A stretch of DNA of 64,000 nucleotides from Streptomyces sp. R28 (GCF_041052385.1 NZ_CP163439.1:10281001-10345000), one strand, 5' to 3'. Counted from the stretch's first letter, positions 32,272 through 42,319 are shown. Program-made: numbers and translations. The notes: generated by a model not told the origin, from the sequence alone.

Positions 32272-34413
32272 GTGCATGACGCAGGCCTGTCGAATTCCCC
32301 TCGCGACGCCCGCCTCTTCGAAGTGACCGACGCTCAGCTGAGCGCAGAACTGAAGAAGTGGACGGGGGCGACACCGGCACTCCACCCCGTCGGTGAACTC
32401 CTCGACCGGCACTGGGAAGCAGGCTTCGCCTACGCGCGGCTGTGCACCGCGGACGCCCGCTCCGCCGGCATGCTCACCACTGCGGCATTCACCCGGCTCT
32501 TCGGCGAGACACTGCGGCAGACCGGACCGACGGCGGCGTGGCGTCCCCAACTGCTCGTCACCGTGCGCCGTATCGCGGCGGAGTGGGACACCGACCGCCG
32601 ACAGGAACTGCTCCACCCCGAGCTGCGGACGGAGCCCGGCAGCGGGGAGCGCCTCTCCGCCCGGCTGCTGCCGCCGGCCGACCGCCGCCTGCTGTCCGGT
32701 GCGTTCCAGCGGTTGCCCCAGTCCGCCCGCTGCCTGCTGTGGCACAGCGAGGTCGAGGCCGAACCCCTGGCGATACCCGCCGGACTCCTCGGCCTCGACG
32801 AGGAGGACGCCCGTGTCGAACTCGGCCGGGCCGACGAGCGTCTGCGCGAGGAGTGCCTCCAGGTCCACCGCGAACTCGCCCCGGAACAGGAGTGCCGGCG
32901 CTACCTGCGGATGCTGGACGTGACCTGCCGGCGCGGCTCAGTCGACGTCGACCCCGACCTGCGCGAGCACCTGGACCGCTGCGGGCACTGCAGCGACACC
33001 GCGGGCCAGCTGCGCTTCTTCAACGCGGGGCTCGGTGCCGCACTGGCCGAGGCGGTGCTCGGCTGGGGCGCGAGAGCCTATCTGGAGGCGAGAGCGAGCC
33101 AGGCCGAGAAGCCCGCCGAGGCCGGGCCGGCGCCGACAGCGGCGATCGCGGGCGAGTCCTTCTTCTCCGAGGCCGGCACCTTTGCCCCTGCCGCGGATGC
33201 CTTCGCGGACGAGGGTCGCGCGCCTGCGGCAGAGGACTTCGCCTCCGGGAGCGAGCCTCCCGCGCCCGCTCAAGGGGCGCCCGCCCCGGCGGGCCGGCCC
33301 TTCTCCGCCGCGGACGTGGTCGCCCCGCCCGCACGGACGGGCCCTCGGCGGGCACGCCGCACCGCACGCCGGACCGCCCCGCGCACCGACGCCGGCACCG
33401 CTCCCGGTCCGGGCGCCCCGCGCGGCTTCTCCGGCCGCGCCGCCCTCAAGGCCACCCGCCGCGCCGCCCGGCGCCGCAACCTCACCGCGGCCGTCGCCAC
33501 CGTCTGTGCCCTGGTCGTCCTCCCGCTCGTCGTCGGGTCCGTCATCGGCTCCGGAGACGGTTCCGCTCCGACCGCGGGCGACCGCCCCTCCGAAGCGTCC
33601 GGCTCGAACGAGGGCTCCGCCAGCAGCAACCCGTCCTGGGCGGGCGCCGCCGAGGCCGCGAAGGGCGATCTGCGGGGCCGCCTCTACAACATCGGATCGG
33701 GGCTGTGCGTCGGCATCGTCGGCGGGAAGGCCGTCAAGAACGCGGAAACCGAGCTCGCCACCTGTTCCTCGGCGGCAGACCAGCAGTGGGCGGACGAGAC
33801 CGACGGCCTGCTGCGCAGCGGCGCGGAGCCCGATCTGTGCCTCGACTCCCACCTCGGCTACTCGGTCCGGCTGGCCCCGTGCGCGGGTGCCTCCGATTCC
33901 GACACCAAGAACGTCCGCTACGACTTCACCCTCCAGGGCACTCTGGTGCCTCGCTTCAACCAGGAACTGGCCCTCAGCCCCGCAGCCACGGACGGCTCGG
34001 GATCCCTGGTCCTCAAGACCCGTGACGACGAGGGCGACGCCCAGCACTGGGTGATCGACACATCGAAGGCCGAACTCCAGATGGAGGCGGTCAACTGGGA
34101 CACGGTCGCCCGTACTCCGGAGCTGACGACGCCGAAGCCCACGCCGACCCCCACGCCCAAGCAGTCGAAGACACCGACGCCCACCCCGACGCCGTCCGCG
34201 ACCCCGTCGACCGCGCAGCCGACCCCGGCGAGCCCGTACCCGACCGACTCGTACTGCTACTACTACCCCTACTCCTGCTCGTCGGACGGCCAGTACGGCG
34301 GGTCCGGTGGAGGGGGGTACGGCGGGGGAGGGTATGGCGGGTACGGCGGATATGGCGGATACGGGTACGGCGGTTATGGCGGTTACGGCCAGGGCGGTGG
34401 CGGTCGCGGCTGA
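32272..34413 (+). CDS. Membrane protein: sigma-like N-terminus, zinc finger, TM, ricin-type lectin, Gly/Tyr tail
   Basis: A 713-residue multidomain protein. Residues about 40-200 resemble ECF sigma regions 2 and 4 (LPQSARCLLWHSEVEAEPLAIPAGLLGL... is the region-4-like stretch). C208, H233, C237 and C240 form an anti-sigma-type HxxxCxxC zinc-finger motif. After an Ala/Pro/Arg-rich linker comes one membrane span (404-426), then a ricin-B-type beta-trefoil with LYNIGSGLCVG and DLCLDSHLGY (468-597), a Pro-Thr repeat stalk, and a 40-residue tail of GGY repeats. Topology should put the sigma-like part inside and lectin outside. GTG 32272 has GGAGGA 8 bases upstream. A shorter paralogue is at 49924. 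Whether the sigma-like part can bind RNA polymerase is unknown. Confidence 0.85.
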   Translation: MHDAGLSNSPRDARLFEVTDAQLSAELKKWTGATPALHPVGELLDRHWEAGFAYARLCTADARSAGMLTTAAFTRLFGETLRQTGPTAAWRPQLLVTVRRIAAEWDTDRRQELLHPELRTEPGSGERLSARLLPPADRRLLSGAFQRLPQSARCLLWHSEVEAEPLAIPAGLLGLDEEDARVELGRADERLREECLQVHRELAPEQECRRYLRMLDVTCRRGSVDVDPDLREHLDRCGHCSDTAGQLRFFNAGLGAALAEAVLGWGARAYLEARASQAEKPAEAGPAPTAAIAGESFFSEAGTFAPAADAFADEGRAPAAEDFASGSEPPAPAQGAPAPAGRPFSAADVVAPPARTGPRRARRTARRTAPRTDAGTAPGPGAPRGFSGRAALKATRRAARRRNLTAAVATVCALVVLPLVVGSVIGSGDGSAPTAGDRPSEASGSNEGSASSNPSWAGAAEAAKGDLRGRLYNIGSGLCVGIVGGKAVKNAETELATCSSAADQQWADETDGLLRSGAEPDLCLDSHLGYSVRLAPCAGASDSDTKNVRYDFTLQGTLVPRFNQELALSPAATDGSGSLVLKTRDDEGDAQHWVIDTSKAELQMEAVNWDTVARTPELTTPKPTPTPTPKQSKTPTPTPTPSATPSTAQPTPASPYPTDSYCYYYPYSCSSDGQYGGSGGGGYGGGGYGGYGGYGGYGYGGYGGYGQGGGGRG

Positions 34414-34471
34414 CCGCTGATCGCCGCCCCGGCTGATCGCTGCCCGGCTCGCGCGGCCGGTCTGCTAAGAC

Positions 34472-35728
34472 TCAGCCCCCGACGAACTGGAGTGACGCCC
34501 ACAGCGCCACCACGGCCGGGACAAGGGCGGCCGGCACCGCGAGCAGCCCGAGCCGGGTGAACTCGCCGACGGCGATCTCGTGCCCGTGCCGGTGCGCGAT
34601 GCGTCGCCACAGCAGGGTGGCCAGCGAGCCGGCGTACGTCAGGTTCGGGCCGATGTTCACCCCGAGCAGCACCGCGAGCACCGCGCCGGGCCCGGCCGGG
34701 GCGGTCAGCGGCAGCAGGACCAGCACGGCGGGCAGGTTGTTGATCAGGTTGGCCAGTACGGCGGCCAGCGCGGCGATGCCGAGCAGCGCGGCCAGGCCCG
34801 AGCCGTCCGGCAGTACCTGCCGCAGCGCGTCGGCGAGCCCGTGGTCGACCACGGCGCGCACGACGACACCGAGCGCGAGCACGAACGCCAGGAACGCGGG
34901 TGCGGCGGCCCGCACCACGGTGAGCGGGGAGGCCCGGCGCCGTACGATCGCCCGCCCGGCCAGCACCAGCGCCCCCGCGAGCGCCACCCACGCCGGCTCG
35001 ACGCCCACCGCCGAGGCCACGACGAACCCGGCCAGCGTGCAGCCCACGGTGACCAGCGCGAACAGCGGCAGCTCGGGGGCCTTGCCGGCGTCGGGCGCCT
35101 GGACCGGTGCCATCAGCTCGTCGGCGAACCAGCGCCGGAAGACCAGGTACTCGGCGCCGATCGCGGCCAGCCAGGGCAGCGTCATCAGCGCCGCGAACCG
35201 GGTGAAGCTCAGCCCGCTCGCCTCGAACGCCAGCAGGTTGGTGAGGTTGGACACCGGCAGCAGCAGCGAGGCCGTGTTCGACAGGTGCGCGCAGGCGTAG
35301 ACGTGGGGTTCGGCGCGGACGCCCGCCCGGGCGGCGGTGGCCAGCACGACCGGCGTCAGCAGCACCACCGTGGCGTCCAGGCTGAGCACGGCCGTGATCG
35401 CCGAGCCGAGCGCGAACACCGCGGTCAGCAGCCGTCCGGGAGACCCCGCCGACCAGCGGGCCATCCAGGCCCCGCAGGCCCAAAAGAGCCCCTCGACATC
35501 GCAGAAGTGGGCGAGGACCAGCACCGCGGCGAGGAAACCGACCACCGGCCCGAGCCGCTCCACCTCCGCCCAGGCATGCGCCGGCGAGATCACCCCGGTC
35601 GCGATCGCCACCCCGGCGGCCGGTACCGCGACGGCGGCCTCCGGAAGGCCGAACGGGCGCAGAACGGCCCCGAGCAGTACGGCGATGAGCAGGGCCACGG
35701 ACAGTGCTTCGGCGAGCGGGGCGTTCAG
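34472..35728 (-). CDS. ArsB/SLC13-type ion transporter, possible CTG start
   Basis: An integral membrane protein of about 418 residues with 10-12 hydrophobic spans. SLDATVVLLTPVVLATAARAG, LSNTASLLLPVSNLTNLLAFEASG and NNLPAVLVLLPLT are hallmarks of the ArsB/NhaD ion transporter superfamily. It may export arsenite or transport another anion; no ars genes are adjacent. In frame, GTG 35698 is the first conventional start, but CTG 35728 (LNAPLAEALSV) has GAAGGAC 5 bases upstream and restores the N-terminus I expect for this family. Confidence 0.8.
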   Translation of the reverse strand: MNAPLAEALSVALLIAVLLGAVLRPFGLPEAAVAVPAAGVAIATGVISPAHAWAEVERLGPVVGFLAAVLVLAHFCDVEGLFWACGAWMARWSAGSPGRLLTAVFALGSAITAVLSLDATVVLLTPVVLATAARAGVRAEPHVYACAHLSNTASLLLPVSNLTNLLAFEASGLSFTRFAALMTLPWLAAIGAEYLVFRRWFADELMAPVQAPDAGKAPELPLFALVTVGCTLAGFVVASAVGVEPAWVALAGALVLAGRAIVRRRASPLTVVRAAAPAFLAFVLALGVVVRAVVDHGLADALRQVLPDGSGLAALLGIAALAAVLANLINNLPAVLVLLPLTAPAGPGAVLAVLLGVNIGPNLTYAGSLATLLWRRIAHRHGHEIAVGEFTRLGLLAVPAALVPAVVALWASLQFVGG

Positions 35729-35818
35729 AGCGGGTCCTTCAAGACGTGATCGAAGACGTGCCCGCCCATGAAAACAGGCTGCGGTAAGAGCACTGCGAGC
35801 GCCCCCGGCCGGGAGTGA

Positions 35819-36475
35819 TCAACCGCCAGTGCCGGGCTGGACCACGGTCACGAAGACCGAGGACTCGTTTCCGGCCACGGGCACCGCACCGGCCGTCCAT
35901 GCCACCTCGATCGAGTCCCGCTCGTCCGGCGGTGTCACGAGCAGCGCCTTGGGCGTGGCCGTACGGGCCCCGCTGATCTCGGGGCTGGCGAAGGTCAGCC
36001 CGGCCCAGGCGCTGCGGCCGGGGGCCAGTGTGACGGTGGTGGGTGTGTCGGCAGAGCGCTTCGGGTCCGGGCCGAGTTGCCTGCCGGACGCGTCGACGAA
36101 GGCGGCGCCCGGATAGCCGCGCACGGTGCAGGTCCGGTCGGCCGTGTTGGTCAGCACGATCGGGAAGTTCCGCTGACCGGCCCCCGGGCTGGGGCGGCCG
36201 ATGGCGGCGCGCAGCTCGGATGTGTGGCACCGCGTGGTGGAGCCGGTCGACTCGGTCGCGGGGCTCCCGGTGCCGGCCGTGCTCGGCTCGGTCGTGGGTT
36301 TCCCGCTGCCGGCGGTGCCGGGTTCGGTCGTACGGCTGCTCGTGCCGGCCGGTGTCTGGACAGCGCCCGACGAGTCGGCGCCGTTGTCGCAGGCGGCCAG
36401 CAGGGCCACCAGCGCGACGGCGCTCACCAGGGGGGTCGCTCGCTGTAAGGGCTGGAATGCCCGTGCACGTCCCAT
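35819..36475 (-). CDS. DUF4232 lipoprotein with a TTA codon
   Basis: A 218-residue secreted lipoprotein: signal peptide with lipobox LLAAC (Cys about 29), a Thr/Ser/Gly-rich stalk (about 32-80), then a DUF4232 domain (TRCHTSELRAAIGRPSPGAGQRNFPIVLTNTADRTCTVRGYPGAAFVD). DUF4232 is a beta-sandwich found on actinobacterial cell-surface proteins; function unknown. Leu 10, inside the signal peptide, is encoded by TTA (36446-36448), so expression probably depends on the bldA tRNA. ATG 36475 is chosen over 36535 because it gives a standard signal peptide. Confidence 0.85.
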   Translation of the reverse strand: MGRARAFQPLQRATPLVSAVALVALLAACDNGADSSGAVQTPAGTSSRTTEPGTAGSGKPTTEPSTAGTGSPATESTGSTTRCHTSELRAAIGRPSPGAGQRNFPIVLTNTADRTCTVRGYPGAAFVDASGRQLGPDPKRSADTPTTVTLAPGRSAWAGLTFASPEISGARTATPKALLVTPPDERDSIEVAWTAGAVPVAGNESSVFVTVVQPGTGG

Positions 36476-36531
36476 GTTGGTGACGAATCCCCGTTTTGCC
36501 GCCGAGTACTCAATGTTCTCCCGCCGACTGC

Positions 36532-38916
36532 TCACTCCTCGTCGAGGAGCCCGATCTCCGCCCAGATCGTCTTGCCGTCCGCCGTGTGTCTGCTGCCCCA
36601 GCGCTGGGTCAGCTGAGCGACCAGCAGCAGGCCGCGGCCGCCCTCGTCGAAGATCTTGGCGCGGCGCAGATGCGGTGCCGTGTGGCTGGTGTCGGACACC
36701 TCGCAGATCAGCGTGGCCGCGTCGTGGATCAGCCGGAGGCGGATGCCGGGGGTGCCGTAGCGGATGGCGTTCGTCACCAGCTCGCTCACCACCAGCTCGG
36801 CCGTGAACGACGCCTCGCTCAGGTTCCAGGTGCCGAGCTGCTCCATGACCTGCTTGCGGATGGGCGCGACGAGCGCGGGGTCGGCCGGGATGTGCCAGGT
36901 CGCGACCTGCGAGGAGGGCAGTCCCTGGGTACGGGCCAGCAGCAGGGCCACGTCGTCGGCGGGGCCGCCCGGCGGGAGCAGGGCCTGCAGGACGTGGTCA
37001 CAGGTCTCGTCCAGCGAGCCGGAGGAGGCCGAGAGTGCCTCGCGGAGCAGGGCATGACCGGTGTCGACGTCACGCTCGCGGCTCTCGATCAGGCCGTCGG
37101 TGTAGAGGGAGAGCACGGTGCCCTCGCGCAGTTCGAGCTCGGCGGACTCGAACGGCAGCCCGCCCAGACCGAGCGGCGGCCCGGCGGGCAGCTCGATCTC
37201 CTCCGGTTCGCCGCCCGGCGGCACCATGACGGGCGAGGGGTGGCCGGCCCGGGCCAGCGTGCAGCGCCGGGAGACCGGGTCGTACACCGCGTACAGACAG
37301 GTGGCGCCGACCTCGCCCGGGCTGCCGTCGGTGCCCGCCTCCTCGGAGAGGCGTACGACCAGGTCGTCGAGGTGGGTGAGCAGTTCGTCGGGCGCGAGGT
37401 CGATGTCGGCCAGAGTGCGCACCGCCGTGCGCAGCCGTCCCATGGTGGCCGACGCCGCCACGCCGTGGCCGACGACGTCCCCGACGACCATCGCCACCCG
37501 CATCCCGGACAGCGGGATCACGTCGAACCAGTCGCCGCCCACCCCGGACCGCGCCGCCGGGAGATAGCGGGATGCCGCTGTCAACGCCGCGGTGCGCGGC
37601 AGGGACCGGGGCAGCAGGCTGCGTTGCAGGGCGAGGGCGGTCTCACGTTCGCGGGAGTAGCGCCGGGCGTTGTCGATGCAGACCGCCGCGCGTGCCGTGA
37701 TCTCCTCGGCCAGCAGCACGTCGTCGGGGGTGAAGGGGGCGGGGTTCTTGAACCGAGTGAGCACGGCGACGCCGAGGGTGGTGCCGCGGGCCCGGATCGG
37801 TACGGACATCGTCGTGTGGATGCCGTACTCCTTGATCCGCGCGGCGCGTGCCGGGTCCCAGGCGAGCCACTGGGCGAGGTCCCCGGTCGACGTCGAGGCC
37901 ACGATGGTGTGGGCCGCCAGCAGCGCGTCGGCCTGGGGTGACGGGGTGGGATACACATCCACACGTCCCAGCTCGGCCACGGCTTCGGGGTTGCCCGGGT
38001 TGACGGACCGGTGGGCGGCCCGGCGCAGGCTGACCGGGGCGCTCAGCCTGCCTGTGGGCGGCTCGCCGCCGGGCTCCGGAGGGTCCAGCAGGTCGACGCT
38101 CACGAAGTCGGCGAGCGCGGGAACACAGATGTCCGCCAGCTCCTCGGCCGTCCGGGTGACGTCCAGGGTGGTGCCGATACGGACGCTGGCCTCGTTCACC
38201 AGTTGCAACCGCTCCTGGGCCAGGTAGTGCTCGGTGAAGTCGTGCGCGGCGACGGACACGCCGTGCACCCGCCCCTCGCCGTCGGTGATCGGGGCCATGC
38301 GGGCCAGCCAGGCGTACGTTCTGTCCCCGCCGACCGGAACGTACGTCCGTACGTCGGTGCCACGGCCGGTGGTGAGCACGCGAAGGAGATGCTGCTCGAT
38401 GTCCGTGCTCTGGGCTCTGCCGGTCAGTTCGGGCGCCCGCAGCCCGCGCACATGCTCCTCGGAGAGCCGCAGGACCTCCGCCATGACGGCGTTGATCCGG
38501 CGCAGCCGCAGCCGCTCGTCGTAGATCGCGATGGCACAGGGGGATTCGAGGAGACCGATGTTGTCCAGCGGGTCGTCGGGCGAACTCGGGCCGGCCCCTT
38601 CGAGCGGCGTGACCACGAGCCAGCGGTCGGGGCCGTCGGCGTTCGGCCGGAGGCGGTGAGCGAGCAGCCACACGGACACCACGCCGCCGTCGCGACGGCG
38701 CAGGGTGACGGTGCCGTCCCAGCGGTCGCCCTCCGGTGCGACGGATCCGCTCTGTCCCGCACCGGCCAGCAGATCCACGGCGGGCCGCCCCACGACCTCG
38801 GCGGGCCGGTGCCCCAGCAGCCGCTCGGCCCCGGCGTTCCACTCGACGAGATTGCCGTCGTCGTCGATGACGGCCCGGGCTGTCGCGGCGTCGTCGAACG
38901 GATACTCCGGGTTCAT
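36532..38916 (-). CDS. PAS-PAS-GAF-SpoIIE phosphatase with C-terminal kinase-like ATPase domain
   Basis: A 794-residue cytoplasmic signalling protein. Order: PAS (about 10-110; DDDGNLVEWNAGAERLLG), second PAS (115-235; AHDFTEH at its end), GAF (240-410), PP2C-type SpoIIE phosphatase (430-640; GGDWFDVIPL, VGDVVGHG and GPADDVALL supply the metal Asp residues), and a HATPase of the anti-sigma kinase type (660-790; VSELVTNAIRYG, DEGGRGLLLV). Such proteins control STAS antagonist phosphorylation and hence stress sigma factors. Two STAS proteins are encoded elsewhere in this window (3012, 58028), but a functional link is only inference. Divergent from the GH2 gene. Confidence 0.93.
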   Translation of the reverse strand: MNPEYPFDDAATARAVIDDDGNLVEWNAGAERLLGHRPAEVVGRPAVDLLAGAGQSGSVAPEGDRWDGTVTLRRRDGGVVSVWLLAHRLRPNADGPDRWLVVTPLEGAGPSSPDDPLDNIGLLESPCAIAIYDERLRLRRINAVMAEVLRLSEEHVRGLRAPELTGRAQSTDIEQHLLRVLTTGRGTDVRTYVPVGGDRTYAWLARMAPITDGEGRVHGVSVAAHDFTEHYLAQERLQLVNEASVRIGTTLDVTRTAEELADICVPALADFVSVDLLDPPEPGGEPPTGRLSAPVSLRRAAHRSVNPGNPEAVAELGRVDVYPTPSPQADALLAAHTIVASTSTGDLAQWLAWDPARAARIKEYGIHTTMSVPIRARGTTLGVAVLTRFKNPAPFTPDDVLLAEEITARAAVCIDNARRYSRERETALALQRSLLPRSLPRTAALTAASRYLPAARSGVGGDWFDVIPLSGMRVAMVVGDVVGHGVAASATMGRLRTAVRTLADIDLAPDELLTHLDDLVVRLSEEAGTDGSPGEVGATCLYAVYDPVSRRCTLARAGHPSPVMVPPGGEPEEIELPAGPPLGLGGLPFESAELELREGTVLSLYTDGLIESRERDVDTGHALLREALSASSGSLDETCDHVLQALLPPGGPADDVALLLARTQGLPSSQVATWHIPADPALVAPIRKQVMEQLGTWNLSEASFTAELVVSELVTNAIRYGTPGIRLRLIHDAATLICEVSDTSHTAPHLRRAKIFDEGGRGLLLVAQLTQRWGSRHTADGKTIWAEIGLLDEE

Positions 38917-39059
38917 CGTTCCAGGCTAGTGCGTCGGCTGCCCCCGCACCCCGGAACTCCCGCGTGCACCCTTGACGGTATGGCGTGCCGCCCCGTCAGA
39001 ATCTGTTTGTTCACGATCAGTTGTGAGTACTTCTGCGCCCTGATGAGGGAGAGCCGCCC

Positions 39060-42000
39060 ATGACAGTCACTCGAAGATCGTTACTGTTCGCCTCCACGGC
39101 CGCCCCGGCGGCCGGAGCACTGCTGACCACCGCGACGGCACGGGCCGCCGAGGCCGCCGAATCCATGGGTGCCGGGTCCGGCCGCCGCACGGTGGCGTTG
39201 CGCGACGGCTGGCGCTTCGCCCTGGTGAACCCGGGCGGCCTCACCGACCCGACCGGCGCGTACGCGGGCGCCGCCGAGCCCGGCTACGACGACTCGGGCT
39301 GGCGCGAGGTCGCGGTGCCCCATGACTGGAGCATCGAGTTCGCGCCGACCACCGAGCACGGCACCACCAGCGGCACCGGCTTCTTCCCCGGCGGCCTCGG
39401 CTGGTACCGCCTCGCCTTCACCCTGCCGCCCGGCCTCGTCGGCAAGCGGATATCGGTGGAGTTCGACGGCGTCTACATGGACTCGTACGTCTACTGCAAC
39501 GGCAAGGAGGTCGGCCGCCACCCCTACGGCTACACCGGCTTCGCCTACGACCTCACCGACCTCGTGCACACCGACGGCAGCACCGAGAACGTGCTCGCGG
39601 TCAAGGTGCACAACCGCCTCCCCAGCAGCCGCTGGTACTCGGGCAGCGGCATCTACCGCGAGGCCCGCCTCGTCGTCACCGAGCCGGTGCACGTGGAGCG
39701 CTGGGGCACGTACGTCACGACGCCGGAGATCACCGAGGAGCGGGGCGTCGTACGAGTGCGGACCGCGGTGGTGAACGCCTTCGGCGGGGGCACGGACGTC
39801 GAGGTCGTCTCGCGGATCGTTGATCCGGGCGGCCGTACCGTCGCCCGTACGTCCTCCACGGTCGCCGTCACCGACAAGGCGACCGAGACCCACGAACTCA
39901 CCGTTGCCGACCCGAAGTTGTGGGACTTCGAGACCCCGCACCACCGCTACACCCTGAAGACCGAACTGCGCGTCGGCGGGAGAACCACCGACACCTACCG
40001 CACCACCTTCGGCTTTCGCACCTTCCGCTTCGACCCCGACGAGGGCTTCCACCTCAACGGCGCCCACAGCAAGATCAAGGGTGTCGACCTCCATCACGAC
40101 CTGGGCGCCCTCGGTGCCGCCGTCAGCATCGACGCGATCCGTCGGCAGATGACCATCATGAAGTCGATGGGCGTCAACGCCTTCCGCACCTCCCACAACC
40201 CGCCCTCCCCGGAGATGATCCGGGTCTGCGAGGAGATGGGCATCGTGATGCTGGTGGAGGCCTTCGACTGCTGGCGCTCGCCCAAGACGCGCTACGACTA
40301 CGGGCGCTTCTTCGACGAGTGGGCCGACAAGGACATCACCGAGATGGTGCTGGCGGCCCGCAACTCGCCGGCCGTCCTGGTGTGGTCGATCGGCAACGAG
40401 GTCTCCGAGTTCACCTCGGCCTCCGGACTCGCCATGGCCGACCGGCTCATCGCCGCCATCAAGGCCTCCGACGACACCCGCCCCGTCGTCATCGGCTCCC
40501 ACCGGCACCGCAGCGTGCCCGCCCCGGGCTCCCCCGGCGACCTGATCCTGGCCAAGCTCGACGGCCTCGGCCTCAACTACAACACCGCCAAGTCGGTGGA
40601 CGCCCTGCACGCCCGCTATCCGAACCTGTTCCTCTTCGAGTCCGAGTCGTCCTCCGAGACCTCCACACGCGGCGCCTACCAGGAGCCCGAGCGCCTCAAC
40701 ACCGGCGAGAACCACACGCCGGGCAAGCGGTCGACCTCGTCGTACGACAACAACCTCGCCTCCTGGACCATGAGCGGCGAGTACGGGCACAAGAAGGACC
40801 GGGACCGTAAGTGGTTCGCCGGGCAGTTCCTGTGGTCGGGCATCGACTACATCGGTGAGCCCACGCCGTACGACGTGTTCCCGGTGAAGGCGTCCTTCTT
40901 CGGCGCGGTCGACACGGCCGGCTTCCCGAAGGACATGTACCACCTGTTCCGGAGCCAGTGGGTCGACGAGCCGATGGTCCATCTGCTGCCGATGACCTGG
41001 AATCACCAGGAGGGCGACACGGTGGAGGTGTGGGCGTACTCCAACGTCGACACCGTCGAGCTCTTCCTCAACGGAGAGTCCCTCGGCGCGCGGACGTTCG
41101 ACACCAAGAAGACCGTCGACGGCCGGCCCTACCTGGAGACGACCGAGGCGACCGGCGACGACAAGACCTTCACCGACGGTCCCTACCCCGGCAGCTACAC
41201 CAGCCCGAACGGCAGCGCGGGCAAGCTCCATCTGACCTGGAAAGTTCCGTACAGGGCAGGGGAGTTGAAGGCGGTGGCCCGACGGGACGGCAAGGTGGTC
41301 GCCACCGATGTGCTGCGCACGGCCGGTGCACCGAGGGCCGTACGGCTCACCGCCGACCGCAAGTCCCTTGCCGCCGACGGCCGTTCGCTGGCCTTCGTGA
41401 CCGCCGAGGTCGTCGACGCCCGGGGTGTGGTGGTGCCCGACGCCGCGGACCTGATCACCTTCGAGGTGACGGGCGGCTCGCTCGCCGGACTCGACAACGG
41501 ACGGGAGGAGAGCGCCGAGCGGTACCAGGCCAGTACGCGTACGGTCTTCCACGGCAAGGCGCTGGCGATCATACGCTCGGGCACGAAGGCGGGCGCCCTG
41601 AAGGTGACCGCACGAGCCGAGGGCCTGCGGACGGGCAGCGTGACCGTGCGGACGACCCACGCCCGGTCCGCCGTGCTCACGCCGGCCGCGGAGTTCGAAC
41701 CCGACTATCTGGCACCTTCCAACCACCCCTACGCGGACGCCAGTTACTCCGGCCGCCCGGACACCCTCCCGGCCGCCATGCTCGACGGCGACCCGGCCAC
41801 CGGCTGGTCCAACGGCTTCCTCAAGGCGGCCACGGCCCTGCTGCCGGCCTTCGACGGAGCCCGGCCCGAGGACTGGGTCTCCGTGGACTTCGGCCGGACG
41901 CGGACCTTCGACCGGATGGAGGTCTCCTTCACAGTGGACGCCACACACACCTTGCCCGCGTCGGTCGTGGCCGATGTGTGGGACGGCCGACGGTACGTGC

Positions 42001-42167
42001 CGGTGGAGGGCGCGACCGTGGAGTGGGCCACCGCCTCGGACGCACCGACGGTCATCACCTTCGCCGCCGCACGCGGCTCGCGCCTTCGACTGACCCTGAC
42101 CAGCGCTCACCCCGGGGAGGCTCGCGGGGCAATACGGATCAGCAAGCTGGAGGTACCCGCTACCTGA
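39060..42167 (+). CDS. Secreted GH2 glycosidase (beta-galactosidase type) with TTA codon
   Basis: A 1035-residue secreted enzyme. A twin-arginine-type signal (MTVTRRSLLFASTAAPAAGA) precedes the GH2 sugar-binding domain (WREVAVPHDWSIEF), the immunoglobulin-like domain, the TIM barrel (GVDLHHDLGALGAAV, AFRTSHNPPSPEM) with acid/base Glu in WSIGNEVSEF (about 446) and nucleophile Glu in LFLFESESSS (about 528), Ig-like domains, and a C-terminal discoidin-like domain (PAAMLDGDPATGWSNGF). It would release terminal beta-galactosyl or related residues from plant polysaccharides. Codon 8 (39081-39083) is TTA, within the signal peptide, implying bldA dependence. Confidence 0.92.
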   Translation: MTVTRRSLLFASTAAPAAGALLTTATARAAEAAESMGAGSGRRTVALRDGWRFALVNPGGLTDPTGAYAGAAEPGYDDSGWREVAVPHDWSIEFAPTTEHGTTSGTGFFPGGLGWYRLAFTLPPGLVGKRISVEFDGVYMDSYVYCNGKEVGRHPYGYTGFAYDLTDLVHTDGSTENVLAVKVHNRLPSSRWYSGSGIYREARLVVTEPVHVERWGTYVTTPEITEERGVVRVRTAVVNAFGGGTDVEVVSRIVDPGGRTVARTSSTVAVTDKATETHELTVADPKLWDFETPHHRYTLKTELRVGGRTTDTYRTTFGFRTFRFDPDEGFHLNGAHSKIKGVDLHHDLGALGAAVSIDAIRRQMTIMKSMGVNAFRTSHNPPSPEMIRVCEEMGIVMLVEAFDCWRSPKTRYDYGRFFDEWADKDITEMVLAARNSPAVLVWSIGNEVSEFTSASGLAMADRLIAAIKASDDTRPVVIGSHRHRSVPAPGSPGDLILAKLDGLGLNYNTAKSVDALHARYPNLFLFESESSSETSTRGAYQEPERLNTGENHTPGKRSTSSYDNNLASWTMSGEYGHKKDRDRKWFAGQFLWSGIDYIGEPTPYDVFPVKASFFGAVDTAGFPKDMYHLFRSQWVDEPMVHLLPMTWNHQEGDTVEVWAYSNVDTVELFLNGESLGARTFDTKKTVDGRPYLETTEATGDDKTFTDGPYPGSYTSPNGSAGKLHLTWKVPYRAGELKAVARRDGKVVATDVLRTAGAPRAVRLTADRKSLAADGRSLAFVTAEVVDARGVVVPDAADLITFEVTGGSLAGLDNGREESAERYQASTRTVFHGKALAIIRSGTKAGALKVTARAEGLRTGSVTVRTTHARSAVLTPAAEFEPDYLAPSNHPYADASYSGRPDTLPAAMLDGDPATGWSNGFLKAATALLPAFDGARPEDWVSVDFGRTRTFDRMEVSFTVDATHTLPASVVADVWDGRRYVPVEGATVEWATASDAPTVITFAAARGSRLRLTLTSAHPGEARGAIRISKLEVPAT

Positions 42168-42199
42168 ACTACGCCACAGTCCGGACAGACGGTTCTGCC

Positions 42200-42251
42200 G
42201 CGCCCCCAAGGGGCGCGGGGAACTGCGCGACCAGCCACAACGGCGCCGCAG
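42200..42251. repeat. Dispersed Streptomyces intergenic repeat with hairpin
   Basis: A 52-base block starting GCGCCCC-CAA-GGGGCGC (7-bp stem, 42200-42216), continuing with GGGGAACTGCGCGACCAGCC. I recognise this as an element recurring in intergenic regions of many Streptomyces chromosomes, often after genes. The hairpin could terminate the GH2 transcript. Confidence 0.7.
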
Positions 42252-42319
42252 TCGAAAGGTGACCGTCCGGACCGTTGACGGAGTGTCATACCGCCGACAA
42301 CCATGGCTGCGTCCGCATC

